DNA of 64,000 nt from Pseudomonadota bacterium (GTDB taxonomy: Bacteria > Cyanobacteriota > Vampirovibrionia > Obscuribacterales > Obscuribacteraceae): positions 186,001 through 250,000 of the forward strand of contig JAJPGY010000040.1 of NCBI GenBank assembly GCA_021325555.1, in the 5' to 3' direction. Below, in pieces: positions 53,979-62,296 of the stretch. The translations under genes were made by a program, and so were the position numbers. Every line of letters begins with the position of its first letter. Position 1 is the first letter of the stretch. The notes under the pieces were generated by a model, which worked only from the letters and a program-made list of their open reading frames with translations, did not search any database and was not told where the DNA came from.

Positions 53979-54081
53979 GGAATTACAGAAGTCCCGATTT
54001 ATGGCTCCGGGCCCCGCTCGAGAGCGGACCGTACCGACTGGACCCCGGGGGAGCGGGAGTTCTGCAAGGAGTCCTGATTAT

Positions 54082-54339
54082 ATGAAACTAGACACCCTCA
54101 AATTCGGCCTTGCCGGGGGCATCATCTCCGCGCTGTTCGTATTCGTGCTGGCGCTGGGATCTGCCTTTGCGGGCTGGGGAACCGGGCTGCTCGATTCGCT
54201 GTCCTCGATGTACATCGGCTATAAAGCCGGTTTCATGGGCGGCGTGATCGGCGGCATCTGGGCTTTCGTGGAAGGTTTTGTCACCTTCTACCTGATCGCC
54301 TGGGTATACGACAAGCTCCAGAAAGAAAAATCCGCATAG
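54082..54339 (+). CDS. Small holin-like / DUF5676-type membrane protein
   Basis: An 85-residue protein with two membrane helices and the pattern LKFGLAGGIISALFVFVLAL ... YKAGFMGGVIGGIWAFVEGF ... LIAWVYDKL, which matches the small bacterial membrane proteins annotated as DUF5676 or bacteriophage-holin-like. No phage genes surround it, so a holin role is unlikely. AAGGAG about twelve bases upstream supports the start. Function unknown. Confidence 0.7.
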   Translation: MKLDTLKFGLAGGIISALFVFVLALGSAFAGWGTGLLDSLSSMYIGYKAGFMGGVIGGIWAFVEGFVTFYLIAWVYDKLQKEKSA

Positions 54340-54398
54340 GCGGGCTGATTAAAGCAATTAACAAGCAAATCTGACCATCCGCTGAGGCTGGGCGGAGG

Positions 54399-55583
54399 CT
54401 ATTTGCCCGTCTTTTCCAGGACCCGCGACAGTTGGGATTTGATCTCCGGCAGATCGCCCAGGTGGCTCAGGTTCGCATATAAAAGGGCGGCGCTGCCGCC
54501 GATGGCGATGAGCAGGACGACCGCCACGCCCAGAAGCACCGGTGTAACCTTCTCCTGACCGTCCGGCTTTGTGCGGGCGGCTGCCTGAATCTCCTTGATC
54601 TTCTCCTCCATCTGCCGGGAGACAGGGAGGATGTTCTTGTTCACGTGGCTGCGAAACTCTAAGAGCTCTTTAGAGAGCTGGGCGTTGAGCTTCTCCAGCT
54701 CCGCTCTGGCGTTTTCCTGCATGGACCTGGTGTGCTCCTCGAGCTTAATTCGCGCCTCCTCGAACTGGGTGACGAATTTCTCCGTGATTTTCGCGAAAGC
54801 CTTCTCCTGAGCCTCTACAGCCTCCAGAAAGGCTCTTTGCTGGGCGCCAATCTTGCCGGCCAGCGCATTGGTTATGCTGTCGGCCTGCGTCTTCATCAGC
54901 CTGTCGATCTCGCTTTTCGAGTAGGTCGCGTATTTCGGTCCGGCCTCCCGCACCTCCACCGGTCTTTCGGCCGCCGCATCCCTGATGCCGGCCGGCACCA
55001 CCTCGACGGCCGGTATGGAGGCCACGTGCCCTTCCGGCAGGGCAAAAACAGAGAACGGTTGGGTGGGGAATTTATCGGCGTACTGATCCTCGGCGATCAG
55101 TCCGGCCGTCCGCTCCTTTAAGTTAAGACGAACGTAGAAATGCTCGAGCTCCTCGGGGTCCATCCTCAACTGCCCGGAGACGACCGCGAATACCTTCTCG
55201 GGCAGGAACCGGGTGTCGTACAGGGTCTTGATCCAGGGCCGCAGAGCATCGGTGCTCTTGCCGCTCACCTCCTGCGCATTCCACTGGTCGCGCATGTAGC
55301 GCAGATTCAGATCCGTCGGCTTGGCGTTGCGCTCGACCTCGAAGGTGATGTGCCCTTCAGTCTTGATGACGTCGACGTAGGCGGCGCGCACAGCCGGGCT
55401 GTCGAAGCGGGCGGTAAAGCCCAGCGTCTCCGACAGGATCCTCACCTGATCCTGGCTCAAGCGGTAGACGCGCCCCTGGTACTTTCGCTCCGGCTCCAGG
55501 TAGACCATGTCGAAGAGCCCGAACTCCGGAATAAATACTTCCGGGGAGATGGCATTTACCGTGTCTTGAATCTCTGAGATCAT
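54399..55583 (-). CDS. Tail-anchored coiled-coil protein, unknown function
   Basis: A 394-residue protein. An N-terminal soluble domain (about 1-190; FGLFDMVYLEPERKYQGRV and similar strands) is followed by a linker, a long coiled coil (about 235-340, rich in Glu/Gln/Lys/Ala), and a single membrane helix (VTPVLLGVAVVLLIAIGGSA, about 345-368) near the C-terminus. It probably faces the cytoplasm from the inner membrane. It lies 75 bp downstream of the TPR gene on the same strand. No family recognised. Confidence 0.65.
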   Translation of the reverse strand: MISEIQDTVNAISPEVFIPEFGLFDMVYLEPERKYQGRVYRLSQDQVRILSETLGFTARFDSPAVRAAYVDVIKTEGHITFEVERNAKPTDLNLRYMRDQWNAQEVSGKSTDALRPWIKTLYDTRFLPEKVFAVVSGQLRMDPEELEHFYVRLNLKERTAGLIAEDQYADKFPTQPFSVFALPEGHVASIPAVEVVPAGIRDAAAERPVEVREAGPKYATYSKSEIDRLMKTQADSITNALAGKIGAQQRAFLEAVEAQEKAFAKITEKFVTQFEEARIKLEEHTRSMQENARAELEKLNAQLSKELLEFRSHVNKNILPVSRQMEEKIKEIQAAARTKPDGQEKVTPVLLGVAVVLLIAIGGSAALLYANLSHLGDLPEIKSQLSRVLEKTGK

Positions 55584-55658
55584 AATTTAATCGCTCCGCT
55601 GTCAATATGCTCCGCGGGCGCGGACAAGGGAAAGTATCGCACGGGCGGCGGCAAGTTT

Positions 55659-56756
55659 CTACTTTGCCCGCACGGCGGCCGTCTGCTCTTCCAGGGTTTG
55701 AGCCCTGGTGAGCAGCCGGGCGTAAAGCCGGCATCCCGGGCAAACCTCGAGCGCCTTTTTCAGGTGAGCACCGGCGTCGCCGTACTGGCCGGCGGACAGC
55801 TCGACGAGTCCCAGCTGTCCGAGAAGATAGTGGTCGCTGGGCGCTACCGCCAGCAGTGCCCGGGTACGGCTCATGGCCGCCTCGGCCTTGCCCTTACGGG
55901 CCAGGCTCTTCTGCCGGGTCGCCTGCCTGGGCAGCTTGAGCGCCCGGGCCTGCAGCAGGTAGGCGTTGTCGAAATCGTCGGCAATAAAAGGGTCCCAGCG
56001 GAAATTGTGCTGCGCGGAATAACCGAGCACCGCCATGGCGCGCTGCCAGCCTGGACGGCGGCTGACGGTCTCATACTGCACGATGCGCCTGGCAGCTTGC
56101 CGGGGCTGGCCCTGAAGCTGGTCGATGCCGGCCAGCATAAGCACGAGCGGCGGGTAGGCGGCGATTCCCAGGGCCTGGTCGGCTGCCGCGCGCGCGCCAT
56201 CCAGGTCGCCGGACAGGTACTTCAGCAGGGCCTGACCCTGATAGGCGAGCTGGCTCGCCGGCGCGCACCTGAGCGCCTGGCGGAGGCTCTCCTCGGCTCG
56301 CCCGAGATCGCCTTTACGCAGGTAAGCAAAACCAAGCGCCGCCTGGACGCCGCAAAGTCTTGCATTGAGGTCCAGGGCCTTGTGCCAGGCATTGATCGCC
56401 TTGTCGTAGTCATGCTGAAGATAAGAAGTGATGCCGATGCTGATCGCCGTCTCCGCCGAATGCGGGTCGAGCTGCCACGATCTGTGCAGCGATTCGAGCG
56501 CCTCGCCGTAGCTCCCTTTCATGTCCTGGCAGAGACCGAGCATGGACAGGGGGAGCGGATCCTGCGGATCGGCTTGCACTGCCTCGGTCAGCGACGCCAG
56601 CGCCAGATCGAGCTGCCCGCGGTCCATCTGCGTCAGCGCCCGCGAGGTGGCGGTCTGCGAAGCTTCGCGGGCATGCATGTTCCAGCTGTGGCTCTGGGCG
56701 GCAGCCGGGACCGCAAACGGCAGCAGAAACGCAAGGGTGATTATCAGAATTAGCAT
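55659..56756 (-). CDS. Exported TPR repeat protein
   Basis: A 365-residue protein with signal peptide (ILIITLAFLLPFAVPAAAQS) and about seven TPR units (for example YGEALESLHRSWQLDPHSAE and LGRAEESLRQALRCAP). A CPGCRLYARLL motif sits at the end, two cysteines two residues apart. Probably a periplasmic scaffold. Its ATG shares one base with the TGA of the upstream Nudix gene (TGATG), so the pair is translationally coupled. Confidence 0.82.
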   Translation of the reverse strand: MLILIITLAFLLPFAVPAAAQSHSWNMHAREASQTATSRALTQMDRGQLDLALASLTEAVQADPQDPLPLSMLGLCQDMKGSYGEALESLHRSWQLDPHSAETAISIGITSYLQHDYDKAINAWHKALDLNARLCGVQAALGFAYLRKGDLGRAEESLRQALRCAPASQLAYQGQALLKYLSGDLDGARAAADQALGIAAYPPLVLMLAGIDQLQGQPRQAARRIVQYETVSRRPGWQRAMAVLGYSAQHNFRWDPFIADDFDNAYLLQARALKLPRQATRQKSLARKGKAEAAMSRTRALLAVAPSDHYLLGQLGLVELSAGQYGDAGAHLKKALEVCPGCRLYARLLTRAQTLEEQTAAVRAK

Positions 56757-57439
56757 CAGAAGACGAATATCGGCCGGTCGGGGAGCTGCTCGAAATCCTC
56801 CTCGGAGAAAGCGTAAAGACGCGCCGGGCGGAAGGATGATTGCTGGCTGAACTCCGCGAGCTCCTGCAAGAGACCGCGGGCGAGAAACTTCTTGCGGAAG
56901 TTGCGATTGTCCACGGACTTGTCCAGCACCGCCTCGTAAACCTCCTGCAGATCGCGCAGGGTGAATTTGGGCGGCAGCAGCTTGAAGGCGGCAGGAGAGT
57001 ACTCGATCTTGTATTTCAGACGCCGGCGGCCGTAGGTGATGATCGCCTGGTGATCGAAGGCCAGGTCGGGCAGTTTATTGGCCGGCCACCAGGCGACGCC
57101 CGCGGCGTTAGAGCTGGCCTTCAGCTCCAGCTCCTTGTCCTGCTTAATGAGGGCCAGGTAGGAGACGGTGACCACCCTTCCGCGCGGGTCGCGCCCCCGG
57201 TCGCCGAAGGTGTAGAGCTGCTCGATGTAGACATCGCAGACGTTGGTCTCTTCCTTCAATCTTCCAGCCGCAGCATCCTCCAGCGTCTCATCCGCCCCCG
57301 AGATAAAGCCCCCGGGCAGCGCCCAGCAAGACTTGAAGGGCTCCTGCTTGCGCTTGATCAAGAGCACCTCCAGCGTGCCCTGGTGGATGGCGAAGGCCAC
57401 CACGTCGACGGTGACGCGGATGGTCTCTAAGCGTTCCAC
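56756..57439 (-). CDS. Nudix-domain protein, NrtR-like regulator candidate
   Basis: A 227-residue protein. A Nudix fold covers about residues 5-140 and a C-terminal winged-helix-like region about 150-220 (KFTLRDLQEVYEAVL, then RNFRKKFLARGLL), the NrtR architecture. The Nudix box is degenerate: after GGFISGADETLEDAAA it reads GRLKEET in place of RExxEExG, so hydrolysis is doubtful. NrtR proteins bind ADP-ribose and repress NAD genes; nadC lies 4 kb away. The GTG start has GGGAGGCGG eight bases upstream. Confidence 0.75.
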   Translation of the reverse strand: MERLETIRVTVDVVAFAIHQGTLEVLLIKRKQEPFKSCWALPGGFISGADETLEDAAAGRLKEETNVCDVYIEQLYTFGDRGRDPRGRVVTVSYLALIKQDKELELKASSNAAGVAWWPANKLPDLAFDHQAIITYGRRRLKYKIEYSPAAFKLLPPKFTLRDLQEVYEAVLDKSVDNRNFRKKFLARGLLQELAEFSQQSSFRPARLYAFSEEDFEQLPDRPIFVF

Positions 57440-57473
57440 TCGCTGCCGCCTCCCTTGTTCCGCGCCGACCCGT

Positions 57474-58367
57474 TCATCTCTTTGCTTTGGTGGCGCGCTC
57501 GGAGAGGAACTGCATGAGCCCGCGCGGATCGTCGGTGATGATCCCGTCAACGCCCATATCGACGGCCGAGACCCATTCGTAAGGGTTGTTGACGGTCCAG
57601 ACGTTGACCGCCAGGGCAGACCGGTGGGCCTGCTCCACCGAGTCGCTTCGAATGTCGCCGAAAGCCGGGTTCCAGGACGAGGCGCCTACGCCGCCGGCGT
57701 ACTTCCCGAGATCGACCAGCAGGCCGTCGGCCAGCAGAGCCAGCTTGTACTGCGGCGCTTTCTCGTGAATGCGGCGCAAAAGCTCGTGGTCAAAGGAGCT
57801 CACCTGGATCTTTTCCGGATATTTGTAGCCGGCCAGCAGCTTGATAAGGTCGTCTTCTATGCCGGGATAAGCTACGGGCGCGTTCTTGATCTCGATGTTG
57901 ATGATCGCCTTGCCACCCACGAGATCGAGAACCTCGGACAGCAGCGGCACCCTTTCGCTCTTGAACTCGGGCGAGAACCAGAAGCCCGCGCTCAGCTTGC
58001 GCAGGTCGCTGAGTGAGTGATCCCTTATCAATCCGATACCGTCCGTGGTGCGCGACACGTCCTCGTCATGCATGACCACCAGCTCGCCCGTCTTGCAACG
58101 ATGAATGTCCAGCTCGATCCCGTCGACCTTGGCATCCAGGCTTTTGCGAAAAGCGGACAGGGTGTTTTCCGGCGCCCACTTTCTCCCCCCCCGGTGGGCA
58201 AACACGAGCGGCCGGCCGGTCGCCGCCATTGTGGCGCTGCCCACCGAGCTGGCCGTCTGCTGGCCGAGAGCCGGTTGCCAGCAGCCGCGGCCGGTCAGGA
58301 AAAGGGCCAGCGCCACCGGGCCCAGCCCGGCCAGCCGTCGCCGCCAATTCGTCGCTACCAAGAACAT
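57474..58367 (-). CDS. Glycerophosphodiester phosphodiesterase, exported
   Basis: A 297-residue enzyme hydrolysing glycerophosphodiesters to glycerol-3-phosphate and an alcohol. A hydrophobic N-terminal export signal (LGPVALALFLTG) is followed by the GDPD barrel: HRGGRKWAPENTLSAF with catalytic His, GIELDIHRCKTGELVVMHD with metal-binding Glu/Asp and second His, INIEIKN, and the C-terminal VNVWTVNN and GVDGIITDDP. It probably acts in the periplasm on phospholipid head-group debris. It precedes the Nudix gene by 34 bp. Confidence 0.92.
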   Translation of the reverse strand: MFLVATNWRRRLAGLGPVALALFLTGRGCWQPALGQQTASSVGSATMAATGRPLVFAHRGGRKWAPENTLSAFRKSLDAKVDGIELDIHRCKTGELVVMHDEDVSRTTDGIGLIRDHSLSDLRKLSAGFWFSPEFKSERVPLLSEVLDLVGGKAIINIEIKNAPVAYPGIEDDLIKLLAGYKYPEKIQVSSFDHELLRRIHEKAPQYKLALLADGLLVDLGKYAGGVGASSWNPAFGDIRSDSVEQAHRSALAVNVWTVNNPYEWVSAVDMGVDGIITDDPRGLMQFLSERATKAKR

Positions 58368-58457
58368 TGCGTCGAGTTTATCAATCCTTATGCAAGCCCC
58401 ACATTGGTTCGCTTAGAAACTATAACCCGCCGGCCCATCCTGGAGTAAGATTTTTAC

Positions 58458-59123
58458 ATGAGTTTAGGACGTTTCGCAGCTATCGCCGCACTGGTGCTGT
58501 CCCAGCTCCCGGGTGCCTGTCCGGCGGCGACACCGGCCGACCGGGAGCAGGCGCGGGCGCACAACCGCCAGGGCATCATCTTCCAGTCGCAGGGCAAGCT
58601 GGCTCAGGCCGCCGAGGAATATCGCCAGGCGATTCGGCTCAACCCTAAGGGCGCCGGCTTTCATAACAACCTCGCCCTCGTGCTGAAGGATATGAACATG
58701 CTCAAGGAGGCCGAGGGGGAGGAGGAGCTGGCGCTCAAGCTCAAGCCCGAGCGCGCCGACTATTATTTCAACCTCGGCATCATCTTCCAGCGCCAGGGCA
58801 GGCTCGAGAAAGCCGAATCGCAGTTCCGCGGCGCCATCGCCAGGAACGCGCTCGACCCGGACTTCCATTTCCGCCTGGCTCAGGTGCTCATGCAGGAATC
58901 CAGGCCGCAGGACGCCGAGCCTGAGGCGAGAAGCGCCATCACGCTCAGACCGAGCGAGGCCAGCTACCACAAGCTTCTGGGCGACGCGCTGTTGCAGCAG
59001 GGGAAGAACGAGGACGCCTTGCTCTCCTACAGGAAAGTGCTGGAGTTCGACCCCGGCTCCCCCGATCTCGGCGACCTGCGCAGTAAGATAAACTACCTGA
59101 TGCAGGTTCTGAACAAGAAGTAG
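58458..59123 (+). CDS. Exported TPR repeat protein
   Basis: A 221-residue protein with a signal peptide (RFAAIAALVLSQLPGACPA) followed by about five classical TPRs (AQAAEEYRQAIRLNPKGAGF; YYFNLGIIFQRQGRLEKAES). Scaffold function only is implied. GGAGTAAGA lies about nine bases upstream. It ends four bases before the permease start, so the two genes are co-transcribed. Confidence 0.85.
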   Translation: MSLGRFAAIAALVLSQLPGACPAATPADREQARAHNRQGIIFQSQGKLAQAAEEYRQAIRLNPKGAGFHNNLALVLKDMNMLKEAEGEEELALKLKPERADYYFNLGIIFQRQGRLEKAESQFRGAIARNALDPDFHFRLAQVLMQESRPQDAEPEARSAITLRPSEASYHKLLGDALLQQGKNEDALLSYRKVLEFDPGSPDLGDLRSKINYLMQVLNKK

Positions 59124-59127
59124 AAGC

Positions 59128-60336
59128 ATGGATATCGGCGAGCGAAGGCTGATCACCTGGCAAAGACGGCTGACGGTCGCCGCCCTGGTTCTCATCGTGC
59201 TGTTCGCCGTCGTTCAAATCGGCCTGTTCTTCTCGGACGTCATACGCATCCTGGGCATCTCCATCCTGCTGTCCTACCTCTTCATAAACGTCGTCGATTT
59301 CCTGGAGAGATACGTTCGCTCACGGGCGCTGGCCGTCTTGATTGTTTACGCCGTACTGCTGGCTATCACCATATTCAGTATCGTCCTGGTCGTTCCCGCC
59401 CTTGTCTATCAGGTGTCGCAGATGGTGGAGACCGTCTGGAACAAGTTCCCCGATGTCGTGAAATGGCTGGGCGACCTTTGCAATCCCATTGAAACGAGGC
59501 TTCACGCCGCCCAGATCTACGTGCGCGCAGCCGATCTCCTGGGCAGCGTGGTCAACAACGCACAGAAGCCGGATCCCGGCGCCGTGCTCGGCCGCATAAC
59601 CGAAGTGGCGATGTCGACCATGACCTGGCTCCTTTATGGAATAAGCATCTTCGTCGTCTCCTTTTACTTTTTGCTGGAAGGGCACGAGATGTCCGATGCC
59701 GTGATTCACCTCTTTCCCAGGCGATTCCGCAACTCTCTGCACCTGATGGTCTCGGACATGGACCGGAGCATGCAGGCGTTTTTCCGGGGGCAGATCGTGC
59801 TGGGATTGATGGCCGGCCTGGTCATGCTGGGGATCTATCTGGCGCTGGGGGTGCCTTACGCGCTCGTGCTGAGCGTGTTCCTCGCCGCCTGGGAGGTGGT
59901 GCCGGTCATCGGCCCGCCGATCGGCTTTTATCCGGCGCTCGTTCCGGTGGCCATACACGGGATGGATCACTGCCCGGGCAACAGGCTGGTGCAGGCGCTT
60001 ATCCTGGTGGCAATATTTAACGTCTTGCAGTGGATCAAGGACAACATCATCGCCCCGCGCTACATAGGCAATGTCATCGGGGTGCACCCGATCCTGATCT
60101 TCTTCGCCATTCTCATGGGCGCGAGGCTTGACGGGCTCATGGGCATAATTTTTGCCCTGCCGGTCGCCTCCGCCGTCAACGTCTTGCTCCGGCATCTGCC
60201 GCTCAAGGCGACGGACGACACGCTGCCGCTGCGCCCCAACCTGCTGGAGGACATAGCCGAGGACGCCTCGCCGGCGGCGGCCGCCGAGCTGGCTGAAAGC
60301 CCGGGCGAGCCCGGCGCCGGGGTGACAAGCCTCTAG
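59128..60336 (+). CDS. AI-2E/PerM family membrane permease
   Basis: A 402-residue membrane protein of the AI-2E transporter (TqsA/PerM) family with about eight helices. Diagnostic segments are LSYLFINVVDFLERYVRSRA, FFRGQIVLGLMAGLVMLGIY, AAWEVVPVIGPPIGFYPALV, QWIKDNIIAPRYIGNVIGVHP, and LMGARLDGLMGIIFALPVAS. Members export autoinducer-2, ions or small solutes, and the substrate cannot be predicted. The C-terminal 30 residues are an acidic Ala/Glu tail. Confidence 0.9.
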   Translation: MDIGERRLITWQRRLTVAALVLIVLFAVVQIGLFFSDVIRILGISILLSYLFINVVDFLERYVRSRALAVLIVYAVLLAITIFSIVLVVPALVYQVSQMVETVWNKFPDVVKWLGDLCNPIETRLHAAQIYVRAADLLGSVVNNAQKPDPGAVLGRITEVAMSTMTWLLYGISIFVVSFYFLLEGHEMSDAVIHLFPRRFRNSLHLMVSDMDRSMQAFFRGQIVLGLMAGLVMLGIYLALGVPYALVLSVFLAAWEVVPVIGPPIGFYPALVPVAIHGMDHCPGNRLVQALILVAIFNVLQWIKDNIIAPRYIGNVIGVHPILIFFAILMGARLDGLMGIIFALPVASAVNVLLRHLPLKATDDTLPLRPNLLEDIAEDASPAAAAELAESPGEPGAGVTSL

Positions 60337-60345
60337 GGGCGCGGC

Positions 60346-60783
60346 CTACATGTTGTCGAACTTATCGGTGCGGGCGTCATCGTCCTGGGGACCGACAGGG
60401 AATCCCAGGACGCCGGCGGCATCGGTGAAAAGGTGGCCGATGCCCTTCACGAAGCCCTTGAAGCCCTTGCGCTGCTTTTTCGAGGCCTTCCTGGTGGCGG
60501 CAAGCTCGGCGTTCTCCACGGAAGGATTGACGCTGGGCGGCTGCTCGCCGGGCTTGAGCGGATCCAGCCTGACGTACTTGTTGTACTCCCGGTCGAGCGT
60601 GGCATCCATCTTGTCCCGGTTGATTAGCGAACCGGAGCCCAGGAAGTCACTGGCGCTTGCCCCGTTCACCACGGTCTCCGAGCCGGCTGAGCCGTCGCTC
60701 GCGGCCGCGTCGTCGGCACGGGCCGGTATGAGGCAGCCGGTAACCAGAAGGACGGCAGCGGACAAAAGCAGAATCTTGGTCAT
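60346..60783 (-). CDS. Small lipoprotein
   Basis: A 145-residue protein with a lipoprotein signal (KILLLSAAVLLVTGC; lipobox LVTGC, Cys at about 17), a Ser/Ala/Asp-rich linker, and a basic C-terminal segment (ASKKQRKGFKGFVKGIGHLF). It is probably anchored to the inner or outer membrane after lipidation. The start at 60783 gives the proper signal; an upstream in-frame start at 60846 would bury it. No family recognised. It is convergent with the permease (9-bp gap). Confidence 0.78.
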   Translation of the reverse strand: MTKILLLSAAVLLVTGCLIPARADDAAASDGSAGSETVVNGASASDFLGSGSLINRDKMDATLDREYNKYVRLDPLKPGEQPPSVNPSVENAELAATRKASKKQRKGFKGFVKGIGHLFTDAAGVLGFPVGPQDDDARTDKFDNM

Positions 60784-60886
60784 GAGCAAGCCCCCACGGG
60801 ATCGACAGCCGAAAACTCTAGCATGGACCGACCGCCGCGTCACCATCGTCTGCGCGCGACCTGCCGCACCACTGTCCGCCCGCTGC

Positions 60887-61420
60887 CTACGACCCGGCGC
60901 CCGGGATCACCTGCACGTTTTCTACCGTATCGCTGCGGGCGATCTGATAGGTCGTCTGGCCGCTCAAGCCGGGGATGAAGGGGATGGGCAGGAACGGAGA
61001 GCTATTCACACGGGTGGTCACGGTGACCTGAAAGGTTGCCGCCTCCGGATTGGCAGCGCTGCCGCCCCAGCTCGAGCCCGGAACCGGCCCGATCTGCACC
61101 GAGCCGGCATCGAGCGGAATGGGCTGGACGTGGGCCAGCGCGCCGATCGGTGTCTGACCGAACTGCTGGGTCATGGGATTGACCTGTTGATCCAGGATGT
61201 TCTGCAAATTCGAGCTTTGCACCTGCTGGCCGTCCGGGCTGGTGACCGCCAGGTTTTCTCTCAGCATGGAGACCTGAAGGTTGTTCAGATACCAGCAGCA
61301 GGCATAAGCGGCCACCATGCCCATGAGGTCGAGCATGGGGAAAAAGCCCAGTACAAGGAGAATGATAAGGGCAGGACCGAACTCAGCGATGCTGCTGCCG
61401 GACTTGGTTCTATGGATCAT
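60887..61420 (-). CDS. TadE-like pseudopilin-type protein
   Basis: A 177-residue protein. A short basic N-terminus is followed by SGSSIAEFGPALIILLVLGF, a prepilin-like hydrophobic helix with Glu at +5 of the processed form, as in TadE/TadF minor pseudopilins of Flp/Tad systems. The rest is extracytoplasmic and beta-rich, with Thr/Ser/Pro segments. It lies 24 bp downstream of a second TadE-like gene on the same strand. No TadA ATPase or TadV peptidase is present in the window. Confidence 0.75.
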   Translation of the reverse strand: MIHRTKSGSSIAEFGPALIILLVLGFFPMLDLMGMVAAYACCWYLNNLQVSMLRENLAVTSPDGQQVQSSNLQNILDQQVNPMTQQFGQTPIGALAHVQPIPLDAGSVQIGPVPGSSWGGSAANPEAATFQVTVTTRVNSSPFLPIPFIPGLSGQTTYQIARSDTVENVQVIPGAGS

Positions 61421-61444
61421 GCGTGGAGCTCCTCAAGCCTCAAT

Positions 61445-61891
61445 CTAGAACAAAAGGGCGGGCGCCGTGGCGGTGGTGGTCAACTGCTTGCTGGTCCCGG
61501 GCACGAAAGGCACCGGCACGGGCAGCCTCACCTCGACCACCGAGGTGACGGTAATCGTCGATGTCGCCTGCTTGGCATTGCCGCTGTTGGTCTGCCCCTG
61601 GGTAAGGGTTTGATTGACGCTGGTAATGATTGGCGAGGTCGGGAAGTTGAGCTTCTGCACTGCCGCCTTGGCATTGGCGAAGGTGTTTTGACTGGCCGCC
61701 ACGCGAGCGGCGCGCGCCGCCATGTCATTGTTTATCGTGGTGGCCATCACCAGCGCGCCCACATCCAGCATGGCCAGGGCGATGATCACGAAGACCATCA
61801 GGCCGACGATCGCCTCGATAATGCTCTGTCCGGCGCGGCGGTGCCCATGGCTTCGCGCCGTGCCTTCCTCGAATAACACAGTTTGAACCAT
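61445..61891 (-). CDS. TadE-like pseudopilin-type protein
   Basis: A 148-residue protein with RRAGQSIIEAIVGLMVFVII, a prepilin-like helix after a basic leader, with the expected Glu, then a Thr/Val-rich extracytoplasmic domain (ATSTITVTSVVEVRLPVPVP). It is first of the minus-strand pair with the gene at 60887 and divergent from the TadG-like gene. Both proteins share the pattern of a Pro-rich LP(I/V)P(F/V)(I/V)PG motif near the C-terminus, so they are likely paralogues. Confidence 0.75.
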   Translation of the reverse strand: MVQTVLFEEGTARSHGHRRAGQSIIEAIVGLMVFVIIALAMLDVGALVMATTINNDMAARAARVAASQNTFANAKAAVQKLNFPTSPIITSVNQTLTQGQTNSGNAKQATSTITVTSVVEVRLPVPVPFVPGTSKQLTTTATAPALLF

Positions 61892-62070
61892 TCCCTTCTC
61901 TCAGCAGCGGCCCCGCGGCGGTACGCTCATCACATCCAGACGGCCTGCCGGCGCGCGAGGCAGTTCCCGTAATATACAGCCGTCCCCCAGTAACAGCCTA
62001 CCGTCAAACCCGGCGTTTGTCACCAGAAGCGGGGCGGCGACCCGTCGTGGCCTTCCGAGCCGGGTCGCGC

Positions 62071-62099
62071 TTGGCGTGCCGGGCGCTTTTGCATATAAT
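62071..62099 (+). promoter_or_regulatory. Sigma-70-like promoter P1 of the TadG-like gene
   Basis: TTGGCG (62071-62076), a 17-base spacer and a perfect TATAAT (62094-62099). The predicted leader is about 190 bases. Confidence 0.6.
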
Positions 62100-62169
62100 G
62101 GTGCGGATCGGGCGCGAATCTCCCGCGTCGACCCTGGTCTACCGTGGTTGCGGAGGGCAAAGATTCTGC

Positions 62170-62198
62170 TTGACTATCGGCATCGCTTCTGGTTTAAT
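62170..62198 (+). promoter_or_regulatory. Sigma-70-like promoter P2 of the TadG-like gene
   Basis: TTGACT (62170-62175), a 17-base spacer and TTTAAT (62193-62198), each one mismatch from consensus. The predicted start is near 62205, giving a leader of about 90 bases. Confidence 0.65.
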
Positions 62199-62296
62199 TT
62201 TATTAACATCGGTTAATGTTCCAGGCGTCTCGTTCCTCGCTGAGGTTGCGAGATTTTTCTTAGTGGAGATTGGGGCTGTTTGGGAGATCGGGCAAT

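Larger units (their letters stand above)
61892..62296. other. Divergent region between TadE-like and TadG-like genes
   Basis: 405 bases, no gene seen. It carries two well-formed plus-strand promoters (listed separately) and an AT-rich tract at 62190-62220 with an AACAT...ATGTT inverted repeat just after the second promoter, a possible operator or leader hairpin. Confidence 0.55.

Noticed and set aside
54082..54339. Holin-like protein considered as evidence of a prophage
   Set aside because: No endolysin, integrase or structural phage genes nearby; the small DUF5676-type membrane protein occurs widely outside phages.
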